From a virus, in the IMG/VR virus record IMGVR_UViG_3300027806_000047, positions 1-60,011 of that record: a stretch of DNA of 60,011 nucleotides; one strand, written 5' to 3'. This document shows positions 1-7,371 of this stretch, piece after piece (within the stretch, counting starts at the first letter, position 1; the number at the start of each line of letters is the position of its first letter). The translations under genes were made by a program, and so were the position numbers. Below the pieces are notes generated by a model. The model searched no databases and was not told the DNA's origin. It worked only from the letters and a program-made list of their open reading frames with translations.

Positions 1-2
1 CG

Positions 3-314
3 AAGATCAGGGAGCTTCAGGATCAGATCGAACGTCTTGAAGACTGGAAGGAATCAGCCTTGGCGGTTGAACGCGAATGGAACGCGAACGCCATAGCGAC
101 AATGCTTGGCGGCAAGTTGGGCGAGTCTCAGCGCACGGTGATCCAGCGTGAGGTTCCTAAGCTACTGGAACGCATCAAGCGGCTGGAGGAGGCGGGAAAC
201 AAAATGGCGGGCAGGCTGTACGATGGATGGCCGGACCTGGATGGCGACGAAGTCATTGCGGACATGGACGCATTGATCGAGGGCTGGAACGAAGCCAAGG
301 AGGACAAGCCGTGA
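3..314 (+). CDS. Partial coiled-coil small protein, 5' end outside window
   Basis: The frame is open from the first bases of the window, so the true start lies upstream and only the last 103 codons are seen. A TTG at 60 could serve as an internal start, but the codons before it (KIRELQDQIERLEDW) continue the same heptad-like pattern, which favours a longer gene. The visible part is charged and predicted helical, with two ERLE/ERIKRLE coiled-coil stretches. Function is unknown. The next gene starts inside its stop codon (GTGA overlap) and carries a related ERIKRLE segment, suggesting a duplicated pair. Confidence 0.6.
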   Translation, partial: KIRELQDQIERLEDWKESALAVEREWNANAIATMLGGKLGESQRTVIQREVPKLLERIKRLEEAGNKMAGRLYDGWPDLDGDEVIADMDALIEGWNEAKEDKP

Positions 315-430
315 GCCTCGAAGAACGAATCCTAAACATCGCTGAAGGACCGAACTGGTACGACTCCCGCGAACTCCGCGCAATTGCTCTGGACGTCCGT
401 AAGATGGAGGAACGCATCAAGCGGTTGGAG
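167..430. repeat. 22-bp direct repeat encoding ERIKRLE in two adjacent genes
   Basis: Positions 167-188 and 409-430 are identical except for one base and encode the same coiled-coil heptad in the first two genes of the window. The match lies in frame in both genes. This suggests small-scale duplication between neighbouring micro-genes rather than a regulatory repeat. Confidence 0.5.
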
Positions 431-517
431 CGTGAGGTGGAACTGCTGAGGTTCTACGGAAACAAGGACTGCACCGCCCAAGCCGATGAGGTGCTAAAGA
501 AGGAGGCCAAGCCGTGA
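311..517 (+). CDS. Small coiled-coil hypothetical protein
   Basis: This 68-residue protein starts at a GTG that overlaps the preceding stop (GTGA), implying translational coupling. An upstream extension of the frame exists, but it would lie wholly inside the previous gene and has an unlikely composition. The middle carries EERIKRLEREVELL, a clear coiled-coil heptad shared with the previous gene. There is no recognisable family and no membrane or signal segment. Its position in a chain of tightly overlapping micro-genes suggests an accessory, possibly host-directed, role, which is inference only. Confidence 0.6.
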   Translation: MSLEERILNIAEGPNWYDSRELRAIALDVRKMEERIKRLEREVELLRFYGNKDCTAQADEVLKKEAKP

Positions 518-720
518 CGAAGCTCGACTGGATTACAATATGGGCTGTCCTCGCCGTCGTGGTCGTTGTGATCATCACCTCGACCCGTTATCGGGTTCAG
601 CAGCGAGCCCACCGTCTCGCCCGTGAGATGATGCAACGCGAAGCCGTCTTCGCCGGCCACGCCGAATGGCGATGCGGAACGAACGGTGAACCCGCATTCC
701 ACTGGAAGGACTGCCCATGA
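514..720 (+). CDS. Small single-pass membrane protein
   Basis: This 68-residue protein starts at a GTG overlapping the previous stop. Residues about 5-23 form a strongly hydrophobic Val/Ile-rich segment, followed at once by an Arg-rich stretch (RYRVQQRAHR), so an N-out/C-in anchor with a basic cytoplasmic tail is plausible. The C-terminal half contains Cys and Trp near GEPAFHW. It could be a small holin-like or superinfection-exclusion protein. Neither can be shown, and the better lysis candidates lie near 24.2-25.1 kb. The next gene starts in its stop (ATGA). Confidence 0.6.
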   Translation: MTKLDWITIWAVLAVVVVVIITSTRYRVQQRAHRLAREMMQREAVFAGHAEWRCGTNGEPAFHWKDCP

Positions 721-890
721 AAACACCCGCCCAACGCATCGCCCAAGTCCTGTCCGCCGGCATCGACGGCCCTCCCATGAGCCGAGGGGACGTCGCCGGA
801 GCCTACCGGGCCGCCAAGGCCTACCAGTTCAAGGACGCCCCGTCGTTCTTTACCCGCAAGCCACGCAACCCACGCAAGGGCAGCCGATGA
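717..890 (+). CDS. 57-residue hypothetical protein
   Basis: This short frame begins with an ATG overlapping the preceding stop (ATGA) and ends with a TGA overlapping the next start, so it sits exactly in the coupling chain of the micro-gene cluster. The protein is mildly basic, with a helical N-terminal half (MKTPAQRIAQVL) and a basic tail rich in Arg, Lys and Pro (RKPRNPRKGSR). It has no recognisable family. The perfect start/stop interlocking on both sides is the main argument that it is real. Confidence 0.55.
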   Translation: MKTPAQRIAQVLSAGIDGPPMSRGDVAGAYRAAKAYQFKDAPSFFTRKPRNPRKGSR

Positions 891-1084
891 ACGACGAAGA
901 CTACGAGAGCCCCGAGGAGGCCCTCAAGGCGGCTCGCGAGGAGATCGCCCACCTCAGGAAGGCCCTGGCAGGCACTCAGCAATGGGTCGGCCGCCTGCTC
1001 TATCACTGCAAGAAGAACAACCTGCCCGTGACCGCCGTCGACTTGCTCGGCGACGAGGGCTGGCTGACACGTCCCAAGCCATGA
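887..1084 (+). CDS. 65-residue acidic/helical hypothetical protein
   Basis: The ATG overlaps the previous stop (ATGA), and the gene's own stop overlaps the next ATG. The first third is acidic (MNDEDYESPEEALKAA), followed by an amphipathic helix and a short domain containing HCKKNN. No known family is recognised. Size and coupling match its neighbours, so it probably belongs to the same co-transcribed accessory set. Confidence 0.55.
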   Translation: MNDEDYESPEEALKAAREEIAHLRKALAGTQQWVGRLLYHCKKNNLPVTAVDLLGDEGWLTRPKP

Positions 1085-1407
1085 GCGAGACCGTCGTGAA
1101 CTACACCGTGCCGCCCACGCACTTCCCGAAGCGGTGCTTGCGCTGCGGATCTGATCTCGAGTGGATGTGCGACGGCTCCCTGGGCCACGTCGGCAGGAAG
1201 GCACCACAGAGCGATTGGGCCGTGTGCCTGGAGCGGCAACTGGTCAACGTGAAGGCGCAGGCCGAGGAGCTACGCAAGCGAGCCAACCAGGAGGCCGAGT
1301 ACTTTGCCGCAGCCATGGCGTTCATCGAAGACTCGGGCCTCCGGCTAGACTCCGCGACCTTGATCGCCTACGTCCACACCGTCAGGGCCCGCAACGAAGG
1401 TCACTGA
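1081..1407 (+). CDS. Small zinc-knuckle and helix protein
   Basis: This 108-residue protein has an N-terminal CLRCG motif followed by a Cys at about residue 31 and another near residue 48. That fits a small metal-binding knuckle, although the last ligand is not classical. The C-terminal half is helical, with an alternating charged coiled-coil pattern (KAQAEELRKRANQEAEY). It is the last member of the overlapping micro-gene chain, and an 82-bp regulatory gap follows. Function is unknown. Other CxxC proteins occur at 7174, 11861 and 13534. Confidence 0.6.
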   Translation: MSETVVNYTVPPTHFPKRCLRCGSDLEWMCDGSLGHVGRKAPQSDWAVCLERQLVNVKAQAEELRKRANQEAEYFAAAMAFIEDSGLRLDSATLIAYVHTVRARNEGH

Positions 1408-1417
1408 GCGTACCCAC

Positions 1418-1487
1418 AGAGTCCTCCTGATTTGACTTCGGCGCCCGGGACAGGGATAACCCCGGGCAGGTCAGACAGGAGGATTTT
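1418..1487 (+). promoter_or_regulatory. Nested inverted repeats that would sequester the Shine-Dalgarno of the fibre operon
   Basis: The outer arms 1418-1429 and 1476-1487 can pair over 12 bp: a perfect 8-bp core (TCCTCCTG with CAGGAGGA) plus four outer pairs, two of them G-U. The right arm contains the AGGAGG ribosome-binding site for the gene starting at 1490. Inside the loop lies a second, perfect 7-bp hairpin (GCCCGGG 1443-1449 with CCCGGGC 1461-1467). In a read-through transcript the ribosome site would be masked. A transcript started from the promoter inside the loop would lack the left arms. Confidence 0.6.
1432..1460 (+). promoter_or_regulatory. Candidate sigma70-like promoter for the plus-strand fibre operon
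   Basis: TTGACT (1432-1437) and GATAAC (1455-1460) are separated by exactly 17 bases, in one of the few real intergenic gaps. The -35 matches the consensus at five of six positions and the -10 at four of six. The expected start near 1466-1468 would give a leader of about 23 nt holding AGGAGGA at 1477-1483. The -10 sits in the loop of a 7-bp palindrome, which could also be an operator. Confidence 0.55.
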
Positions 1488-1489
1488 CT

Positions 1490-1846
1490 ATGGTTACGGC
1501 AATCGAACGCACCTACAAGGCCCGCCGGGGCGACAAGTGGGAAGGGGAGACCTTCCGGTTCATCACCGAGAACGGGGCGGCCTTTTGGGCCAGCCCTGTG
1601 GTGTCCTCACAACTTCGGCCGACCAAGAACGGGCCCGTCGTCCACACCTTCACGATCACGCCGGCCGTCACGACGGAGGGCAGCAACGGTGTCCTGACGT
1701 GCTCGATCGACCTCTCGCCTGCGGACGCGGCCAAGCTGAACCCGGGCACCTACGTGGGCGACATCGAGGTCAGTTCGACCCTCTGCCCCAAGTCCACCTT
1801 CATCACCTTCACCTTGGAGATCGTCAACGACGTGACCCGCGCCTGA
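1490..1846 (+). CDS. Small virion-type protein heading the fibre operon
   Basis: This 118-residue protein starts at an ATG with AGGAGGA seven bases upstream, the strongest ribosome site in the left part of the window. The sequence is all-beta in character, with alternating strands (FTITPAV, GVLTCSIDLS, TFITFTLEIVND) and ends in a strand typical of small immunoglobulin-like phage structural domains. It precedes the collagen-like fibre with only 7 bases between them. A small fibre-attachment or baseplate-like protein is the most likely role, by position. No specific family is claimed. Confidence 0.6.
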   Translation: MVTAIERTYKARRGDKWEGETFRFITENGAAFWASPVVSSQLRPTKNGPVVHTFTITPAVTTEGSNGVLTCSIDLSPADAAKLNPGTYVGDIEVSSTLCPKSTFITFTLEIVNDVTRA

Positions 1847-1853
1847 TCCTGCC

Positions 1854-4541
1854 ATGCCCTCCTCAGACATCATCATCCAGGTTGTGCAGCAGTCGGCGAC
1901 GACTGTGCCCATCCAGATCATCGCGGGCGCTCCAGGACGAGCCGCGACCGTCAACATCGGCAGCACGGTCACGGGCGCACCCGGGTCCAACGCCTCGGTC
2001 ACCAACATTGGCACGTCCTCCGACGCCATATTCAATTTCGTCATCCCGAGGGGGGCCGACGGCCTGCCGGCCACCGTCTCGATCGGGACCACGACCACGG
2101 GAGCGCCCGGTTCCAGCGCCAGCGTCACCAATTCAGGCACTGGGGCCGCGGCCATCCTGAACTTCACGATCCCGAGGGGAGCAACGGGCGACCCCGGCAG
2201 TCCTGGGCAGGCGGCCACCATCTCGATCGGGACCACGACCACGGGAGCGCCCGGTTCCAACGCATCGGTGACCAACTCGGGCACGTCTTCCGATGCCGTG
2301 TTCAATTTCGTCATCCCGCGGGGCGCTGCCGGCGACCCTGGGCAGGCGGCCACCATCTCGATCGGCACTACCACGACGGGCGCACCGGGCACCAACGCCT
2401 CCGTCACCAATGGCGGAACGTCTTCGGCGGCCATCCTGAACTTCACGATCCCCCGAGGCTTGCAGGGAGACGCGGCCACCGTCTCGATCGGGACCACGAC
2501 CACGGGCGCGGCCGGGACCGATGCGTCGGTGACCAACTCGGGGACGTCGTCCGCGGCCATCCTGAACTTCACGATCCCCCGAGGCGTGCAGGGAGACGCG
2601 GCCACCGTCTCGATCGGGACCACGACCACGGGCGCGGCCGGGACCGATGCGTCGGTGACCAACTCGGGGACGTCGTCCGCGGCCATCCTGAACTTCACGA
2701 TCCCGAGGGGAGCGAAGGGCGACACTGGCGACCCTGGAACTCCTGCCACCGTTTCGATCGGAACGACCACCACGGGCGCATCTGGGTCCAATGCCAGCGT
2801 CAGCAACTCGGGCACGGCGTCTGCGGCCATCCTGAATTTCACTATCCCGAGAGGCCTGCAAGGCGACCCAGGGACACCCGGCGCGGCGGCCACCGTCTCG
2901 ATTGGAACCACGACCACGGGCGCGGCGGGGTCGAGTGCAAGCGTGACCAACAGCGGCACGTCATCGGCTGCGGTGCTGAACTTCGTCATCCCCCAAGGAG
3001 CGGCTGGCCCTGCGGGCACTGACGGCGTGGGCTTCAAGACCTACCAGACGCTGCTGACCAACTTTTCTACCAACCAGGAGGCGACCATCACCGGCCTGCC
3101 GCTGGCTGGCAACAAGTGGGGCGTCAGCGTCGTGGAGGAGTGGGATTCTGGCCCGGGTGACTCGAGCTACTCGAGCGTGGCGGCGCTGCTCCTGATGAAC
3201 GGGACCAACGGCAGCACGACCTTTACTGACTCTGGCCCTGGCGGGCTGACCTTCACGGCCAGCAACAGCCCGACGATCAGCACGTCTCAGAGCAAGTACG
3301 GGGGCGCGAGCGGTCTCTTCAACGGCAGCAACCAAGCCCTGCTGTCCACGGCGGCTGCTTCGGCTTGGGCGTTCCTCCACAACGGCACAGCGTTTACGGT
3401 CGAGGCCTGGTTTTACACGGGTTCCACCGCGTACCAGGCTCTCGTCTCTACGTACTCAAGCTCGTCCACATCGGGAATCAACATTGGGATCAACGACACA
3501 AACGCACGGGACGTCGCAGTCGAGATCGGCCGCAGCGTGGGCGGGTCTGTGTTGCGGGCGCAGTCGGCCGGAGGCGTCTGGGCGCTCAACACATGGAATC
3601 ATGTCGCGGTGGTGCTGAACCCCGCAAACAGCACCCTCAGGGTCTACCTAAACGGAGTCCAGGTTGCATCGGTCGGATCTGCTTCGTTCGCTTTCAGCTC
3701 GGCAAATCCGACCTACACGCTGGCTGTGGCGAGGTATCAGGGAGCCACTCCTGGCGGGTACTTTTCAGGGTACCTAGACGACCTCCGCATCACCAATGGC
3801 GTGGCCAGGTACACGGCTGCCTTCACGGCGCCAACCGAGCAGTTGCCGTCGGTACCCCCGCAGGTTGAGACCAAGTACGTAGGCCAGATCGGCGGACTCA
3901 ACGACACCGACGTCGACTACGGCATCGAGAAGCTGTCGGATACCTCGCTGAAGATCCGGAAGATGTCGGCCACCGGCAACCCGGTCGGGGGCGGGGCGCT
4001 CGGCTCCACGGTCAATCGAGTCTATGTCAACATCCAGGACTTCGGGGCTACCGCAGCGTCCCAGGTCCCTGCGGGCGGCACGACCGGACAGGTGCTGACG
4101 AAGGTCAACAACACGGACTACAACGTCGTCTGGGCTACGCCGAGCGCTGGAGGATCGGTCGCCTGGGCGGACATCACGGGCAAGCCGTCGACGTTCCCTC
4201 CGGACACGCATCTCCACGGCATCAGCGACGTGACGGGTCTCCAGGGGGCCCTCGATGCAAAGGCCCCTCTTGCCAGCCCCACCTTCACGGGCACGGTCTC
4301 GGGCATTACGAAGTCGATGGTCGGTCTGGGCAACGTGGACAACACGTCCGACGCCAGCAAGCCGATCTCAAGCGCCACGCAGACAGCCCTCGACGGGAAG
4401 GCAGCTACCAGCCACACCCACGCCATCGCCGACGTGACGGGCCTCCAGACGGCCCTGGACGGCAAACAGAAAACCATCACCAGCGGCACCGCGGCACCCA
4501 GCGGCGGAGTCGATGGCGACTTCTATTTCCAATACACATGA
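1854..4541 (+). CDS. Collagen-like/LamG tail fibre (receptor-binding candidate)
   Basis: This 895-residue protein has three regions. Residues about 30-385 hold eight repeats of roughly 40 residues built on GTTTTGA, ASVTNSGT and ILNFTIPRG, joined by collagen-like Gly-X-Y linkers (GDPGSPGQ and similar). Residues about 440-668 resemble a LamG/concanavalin-like jelly roll (VEAWFYTG, WNHVAVVLN, YLDDLRITNG). The C-terminus has two copies of a fibre repeat around HLHGISDVTGLQGALDAK. Such proteins are trimeric fibres carrying a carbohydrate-binding domain. It lies on the plus strand, opposite to the other structural genes, inside a self-contained fibre module. Confidence 0.85.
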   Translation: MPSSDIIIQVVQQSATTVPIQIIAGAPGRAATVNIGSTVTGAPGSNASVTNIGTSSDAIFNFVIPRGADGLPATVSIGTTTTGAPGSSASVTNSGTGAAAILNFTIPRGATGDPGSPGQAATISIGTTTTGAPGSNASVTNSGTSSDAVFNFVIPRGAAGDPGQAATISIGTTTTGAPGTNASVTNGGTSSAAILNFTIPRGLQGDAATVSIGTTTTGAAGTDASVTNSGTSSAAILNFTIPRGVQGDAATVSIGTTTTGAAGTDASVTNSGTSSAAILNFTIPRGAKGDTGDPGTPATVSIGTTTTGASGSNASVSNSGTASAAILNFTIPRGLQGDPGTPGAAATVSIGTTTTGAAGSSASVTNSGTSSAAVLNFVIPQGAAGPAGTDGVGFKTYQTLLTNFSTNQEATITGLPLAGNKWGVSVVEEWDSGPGDSSYSSVAALLLMNGTNGSTTFTDSGPGGLTFTASNSPTISTSQSKYGGASGLFNGSNQALLSTAAASAWAFLHNGTAFTVEAWFYTGSTAYQALVSTYSSSSTSGINIGINDTNARDVAVEIGRSVGGSVLRAQSAGGVWALNTWNHVAVVLNPANSTLRVYLNGVQVASVGSASFAFSSANPTYTLAVARYQGATPGGYFSGYLDDLRITNGVARYTAAFTAPTEQLPSVPPQVETKYVGQIGGLNDTDVDYGIEKLSDTSLKIRKMSATGNPVGGGALGSTVNRVYVNIQDFGATAASQVPAGGTTGQVLTKVNNTDYNVVWATPSAGGSVAWADITGKPSTFPPDTHLHGISDVTGLQGALDAKAPLASPTFTGTVSGITKSMVGLGNVDNTSDASKPISSATQTALDGKAATSHTHAIADVTGLQTALDGKQKTITSGTAAPSGGVDGDFYFQYT
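2461..2704 (+). repeat. Perfect 118-bp tandem direct repeat inside the collagen-like fibre
   Basis: Positions 2461-2578 and 2587-2704 are identical, offset by 126 bp, so one 42-codon fibre repeat has been duplicated in frame. The other six repeat units diverge at the DNA level. This pair is therefore a recent duplication and a likely site of length variation by slippage or recombination. Confidence 0.85.
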
Positions 4542-4708
4542 CGATCCTGGCGGGACAAGACGTGGCGGAGAACACCAACTACAAGACCTCGGTCGGAGGT
4601 GAGTTCAACCCAACGGACCTGGTTCCATGTCAGCGAAAGGACGAAGAAGCATCTGGAACCTGTGCGTTCCTAGCCCTATCAATCCAAGGACATGAAGGCG
4701 GCAATTGA
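4538..4708 (+). CDS. Possible 56-residue fibre-linked ORF or broken 5' part of the next gene
   Basis: The ATG overlaps the preceding stop (ATGA). The N-terminal half (AGQDVAENTNYKTSVGG, then EFNPTDLV) reads like the start of a phage virion protein. The second half is less convincing and runs 17 bases into the next gene in another frame. In that next frame the stretch just upstream reads FHVSERTKKHLEPVR before a TAG at 4671. A frameshift plus a stop may therefore have split a once longer gene. It could equally be a genuine small coupled protein. Confidence 0.35.
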   Translation: MTILAGQDVAENTNYKTSVGGEFNPTDLVPCQRKDEEASGTCAFLALSIQGHEGGN

Positions 4709-6830
4709 GCAGGTATTCAACGGGTCCCTCGCCCAGGTGGCGCTGGGCGGAGCGTATGACCCCACCAAGATCAACCGGGGCAAGCACACCGGCCAGTTCA
4801 ACCTTGGTTCGGGCGAAACTGACAAGTTCATCGGGCCGAGCCCTGCCGGTGTTGCGAACCTCGCGGAGTCCTCGCTGGCCATCCCGAGTCAGTTTGTGCA
4901 TCCGGTGAAGATTTCCGACGATTTGTTCTGGATTTTCGGGTCTGACGTGGCAACCGCTGCGGCCACCCGGCGCGTGCAGCTTTGGACGTGGGTGCCATCG
5001 ACGAACACCTACACCTTCATCGGCGCGATCACCTGCACGTTCCCCACCGCTACCGTTCACACGGTCCGTGGCCTTCGAGCGATCCTCGAGAACTACACGA
5101 CGGGAACGGCCGGTGTTTCCGGAACCGCGGTCACCGGCTCCGGAACGGCCTGGAACACGGGTCTCTCAGTCGGGTCGCGCATCGGCTTCGGATCGACTGA
5201 CCCGACGCAGATCACGACCTGGTATCAAATCAGCGCCATTGGGTCGGACACATCGATCACGTTGACGGCGTCGGCGGGAACGATCGCTGCGGGCACTCCG
5301 TACGTGATCCAAGACCTGATGATCGTTCAGGCCACGACCAACGCCACCGCTACGAACGGAGGGTTGTTCGTGACCAAGGGCTTGCAGTGGGCGGACTTCC
5401 AGAACCCGGCAACGGCGATTCCGGCGGCGACCACCATCGACAAGATCAAGGCCACCTACTGGCTCAAGGACGCTGCAACGATCACCAACGACGTGATCGG
5501 CGGGTGTGCGTTGGGCGACCGGGATAGCTGGACGCAGCAGTACGTCTACAGCACTGAGGGCGCAGCGACATCTCTGGTGCTGTACCGCTACAACATCCGC
5601 GCCCCCCTGACTCTCACGGCGGGCGCACACACCCTCACGGGCACCGACATCGTCATCACGGGGGCCCAAGCGGTCACTGGCAACATCTCCCAAGCAAACA
5701 ACGGCCGCGTTGCCACCTTGCAGCACGGCCCCGGTTCCGGTGTTCCGTCGCTCTACCTGTTCACGGCCACCCGCATTTTGCGCGTGCCGCTGGCCAACAT
5801 CACCAGCGGCACCACGACCTTTGTCGCCGACCAAATGTCCGAGGTTCCGCCGGGCGGCACGAACACCAGCGTTGCCACAGCCGGCTTCACTTCGATGGAC
5901 GTGGCCGGTTCCCTGGACAAACTGGTCATCACGGGCGCGGCAAGCACTGGCACCGTCTATGTCACCGACTACTACACCGGGGGCCAGCAGATCGATCGTC
6001 GCGCTGGGTGTCTGACGCCGCAACTGCCGTCTGCACTTCGTGACACCGACAGTCCGATCTTCCCGCACAACATCGCTGCCAACGTGCCCTTCATCTGGGT
6101 GGAGGATGGCTGGTTGTTCTGGGTCTATTCCCAGGCCGCCACCGCCAACCTGAACTCCCTGACGGTCTACCCGCTGGCGGCAGACTTGGAGTTTCAGGCC
6201 GAAACTGACAACCGAATCATCTGTCCGAAGATCAACCTGGGTGCCACTCCGGCCAAGTTCTACCGGGCGCTGGTGGCGTGCGCCGAGAACTTGGGAGACA
6301 GCACGATGGGCGTCACGCCCGACATGTACCAAGTGCAGTATCGCACCGCGGGCATCGACGACAACTCAGGAGCCTGGACGACGGTGCCGCAGACGGGGGA
6401 CCTGTCCGGCGTGTCGGCTGCGGCCGAAATCCAGTTCGCGTTCCGGTTCAGGACGGCCGGCGTGATCCTATTGCCGGCCCGTATCCTGTCGCTGGCGCTG
6501 ATCTACGAAACCGCCGACGCTCTCCCCAGCCAGTACCGCTGGAACTTCGGAGACTTCAACGCGACCAACGGAACCTTCGCCTGGATCCAGACGGCGCTTT
6601 TCGGCAGCACTCTTGGAGCCCACACCATCAACGTCTATCGGGCGGACACCAACGCTCTGGTTTTGTCCCAGGCGTCAACCGGAACCACCAACGGCACCTT
6701 CGAGTACTGGAACGGCTCGGCCTGGGTTGCCGGCCTCGGGAGCGATGCTCTCAACACTCGCCGCCGGTTCGTTCCGACGGGCTCCCTGCCTGGCGGCGTT
6801 GACCTCTACGCTACCCTCACCGTCGCATGA
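4692..6830 (+). CDS. Large fibre or tail-associated virion protein
   Basis: This 712-residue protein is all-beta and rich in Thr, Gly and Ala. A segment at about residues 135-210 follows the pattern of small phage structural Ig-like domains (GSGTAWNTG, VGSRIGFG, YQISAIGSD). The C-terminal part has repeated beta motifs ending in a compact FEYWNGSAW segment. Its place between the collagen-like fibre and a small distal protein suggests a fibre, spike or tail-tip subunit. The start is uncertain: the only purine-rich stretch (AAGGA) lies one base upstream, and the preceding 150 bp look like coding sequence in shifted frames. Confidence 0.65.
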   Translation: MKAAIEQVFNGSLAQVALGGAYDPTKINRGKHTGQFNLGSGETDKFIGPSPAGVANLAESSLAIPSQFVHPVKISDDLFWIFGSDVATAAATRRVQLWTWVPSTNTYTFIGAITCTFPTATVHTVRGLRAILENYTTGTAGVSGTAVTGSGTAWNTGLSVGSRIGFGSTDPTQITTWYQISAIGSDTSITLTASAGTIAAGTPYVIQDLMIVQATTNATATNGGLFVTKGLQWADFQNPATAIPAATTIDKIKATYWLKDAATITNDVIGGCALGDRDSWTQQYVYSTEGAATSLVLYRYNIRAPLTLTAGAHTLTGTDIVITGAQAVTGNISQANNGRVATLQHGPGSGVPSLYLFTATRILRVPLANITSGTTTFVADQMSEVPPGGTNTSVATAGFTSMDVAGSLDKLVITGAASTGTVYVTDYYTGGQQIDRRAGCLTPQLPSALRDTDSPIFPHNIAANVPFIWVEDGWLFWVYSQAATANLNSLTVYPLAADLEFQAETDNRIICPKINLGATPAKFYRALVACAENLGDSTMGVTPDMYQVQYRTAGIDDNSGAWTTVPQTGDLSGVSAAAEIQFAFRFRTAGVILLPARILSLALIYETADALPSQYRWNFGDFNATNGTFAWIQTALFGSTLGAHTINVYRADTNALVLSQASTGTTNGTFEYWNGSAWVAGLGSDALNTRRRFVPTGSLPGGVDLYATLTVA

Positions 6831-7129
6831 GTCTTTTTGCAGGAGGTGGATCGGCCCAACTGGTCCGGGACGTTGGAACGTCCAATGCCGTGCAAGGATT
6901 CCGTGTGTCCGGTGCGCTGCATGGGGCTCGCCGCTCCACCTCTCTGCCGACGACCGTGCTCTTCCAGGCCGGCGACGCGGCGGCCCAGGTCACCCGGGCG
7001 ATCGTCGTCACGGCGCAGCTTTTCCTCAAGGTGTCGGGCTCCTACCGCTCCGGCACCCTCTGGCAGCGCATCGCAGGCACTTGGCGTTCGGGGCAACTGT
7101 GGCAGAGGGTGGCCGGCACTTGGCGCTGA
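6827..7129 (+). CDS. Small distal fibre-module protein
   Basis: This 100-residue protein starts in the stop of the 712-residue protein (ATGA), so the two are probably translated together. The N-terminus is Gly/Ser-rich. The C-terminus contains two copies of a short repeat, GTLWQRIAGTWR and GQLWQRVAGTWR. Tandem W-containing repeats of this kind occur at the ends of phage fibre or tail-tip proteins, so a fibre accessory or tip role is inferred. No specific family is assigned. Confidence 0.6.
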   Translation: MSLFAGGGSAQLVRDVGTSNAVQGFRVSGALHGARRSTSLPTTVLFQAGDAAAQVTRAIVVTAQLFLKVSGSYRSGTLWQRIAGTWRSGQLWQRVAGTWR

Positions 7130-7173
7130 TTTCGTTGGAAGAGGCGGCGGGCGTAGCCTAAAGGTTGTGGGCG

Positions 7174-7371
7174 ATGCCTGAGTGCCTCCACCCACGACCG
7201 ACCTGCCTGAGCATCTACGCCGGGCGGGGGATCGAGTGGTGCCCCGACTGCGGGGCCTTTCGGCGCGTCCTGTTCCTGAGCGCCCGCGAGGGCATGGGGA
7301 TGCGTCAGGACGTGTGGGTCTTGCCCCAGCATCTCGACCCAGACCTGACCCAATCCGAACTGCACGACTGA
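7174..7371 (+). CDS. 65-residue zinc-knuckle-like protein
   Basis: The ATG at 7174 is preferred over a TTG nine bases upstream because AAAGG lies ten bases before it. The protein carries CPDCG plus further Cys residues near the N-terminus (PECLHPRPTCL), a pattern that could bind one zinc ion. Its stop overlaps the next start (TGATG), so it is coupled to the candidate small terminase. Function is unknown. Confidence 0.5.
   Translation: MPECLHPRPTCLSIYAGRGIEWCPDCGAFRRVLFLSAREGMGMRQDVWVLPQHLDPDLTQSELHD

Noticed and set aside
1607-3037. 476-codon minus-strand frame inside the collagen-like fibre gene
   Set aside because: It arises from the repeated GC-rich fibre units read backwards; the Val/Pro repeats simply mirror the fibre repeats.
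4593-4671. Claiming a programmed ribosomal frameshift for the fibre gene
   Set aside because: No clear slippery heptamer was identified and a TAG also interrupts the frame, so mutation or sequencing error is as likely; reported only as a possible broken start.
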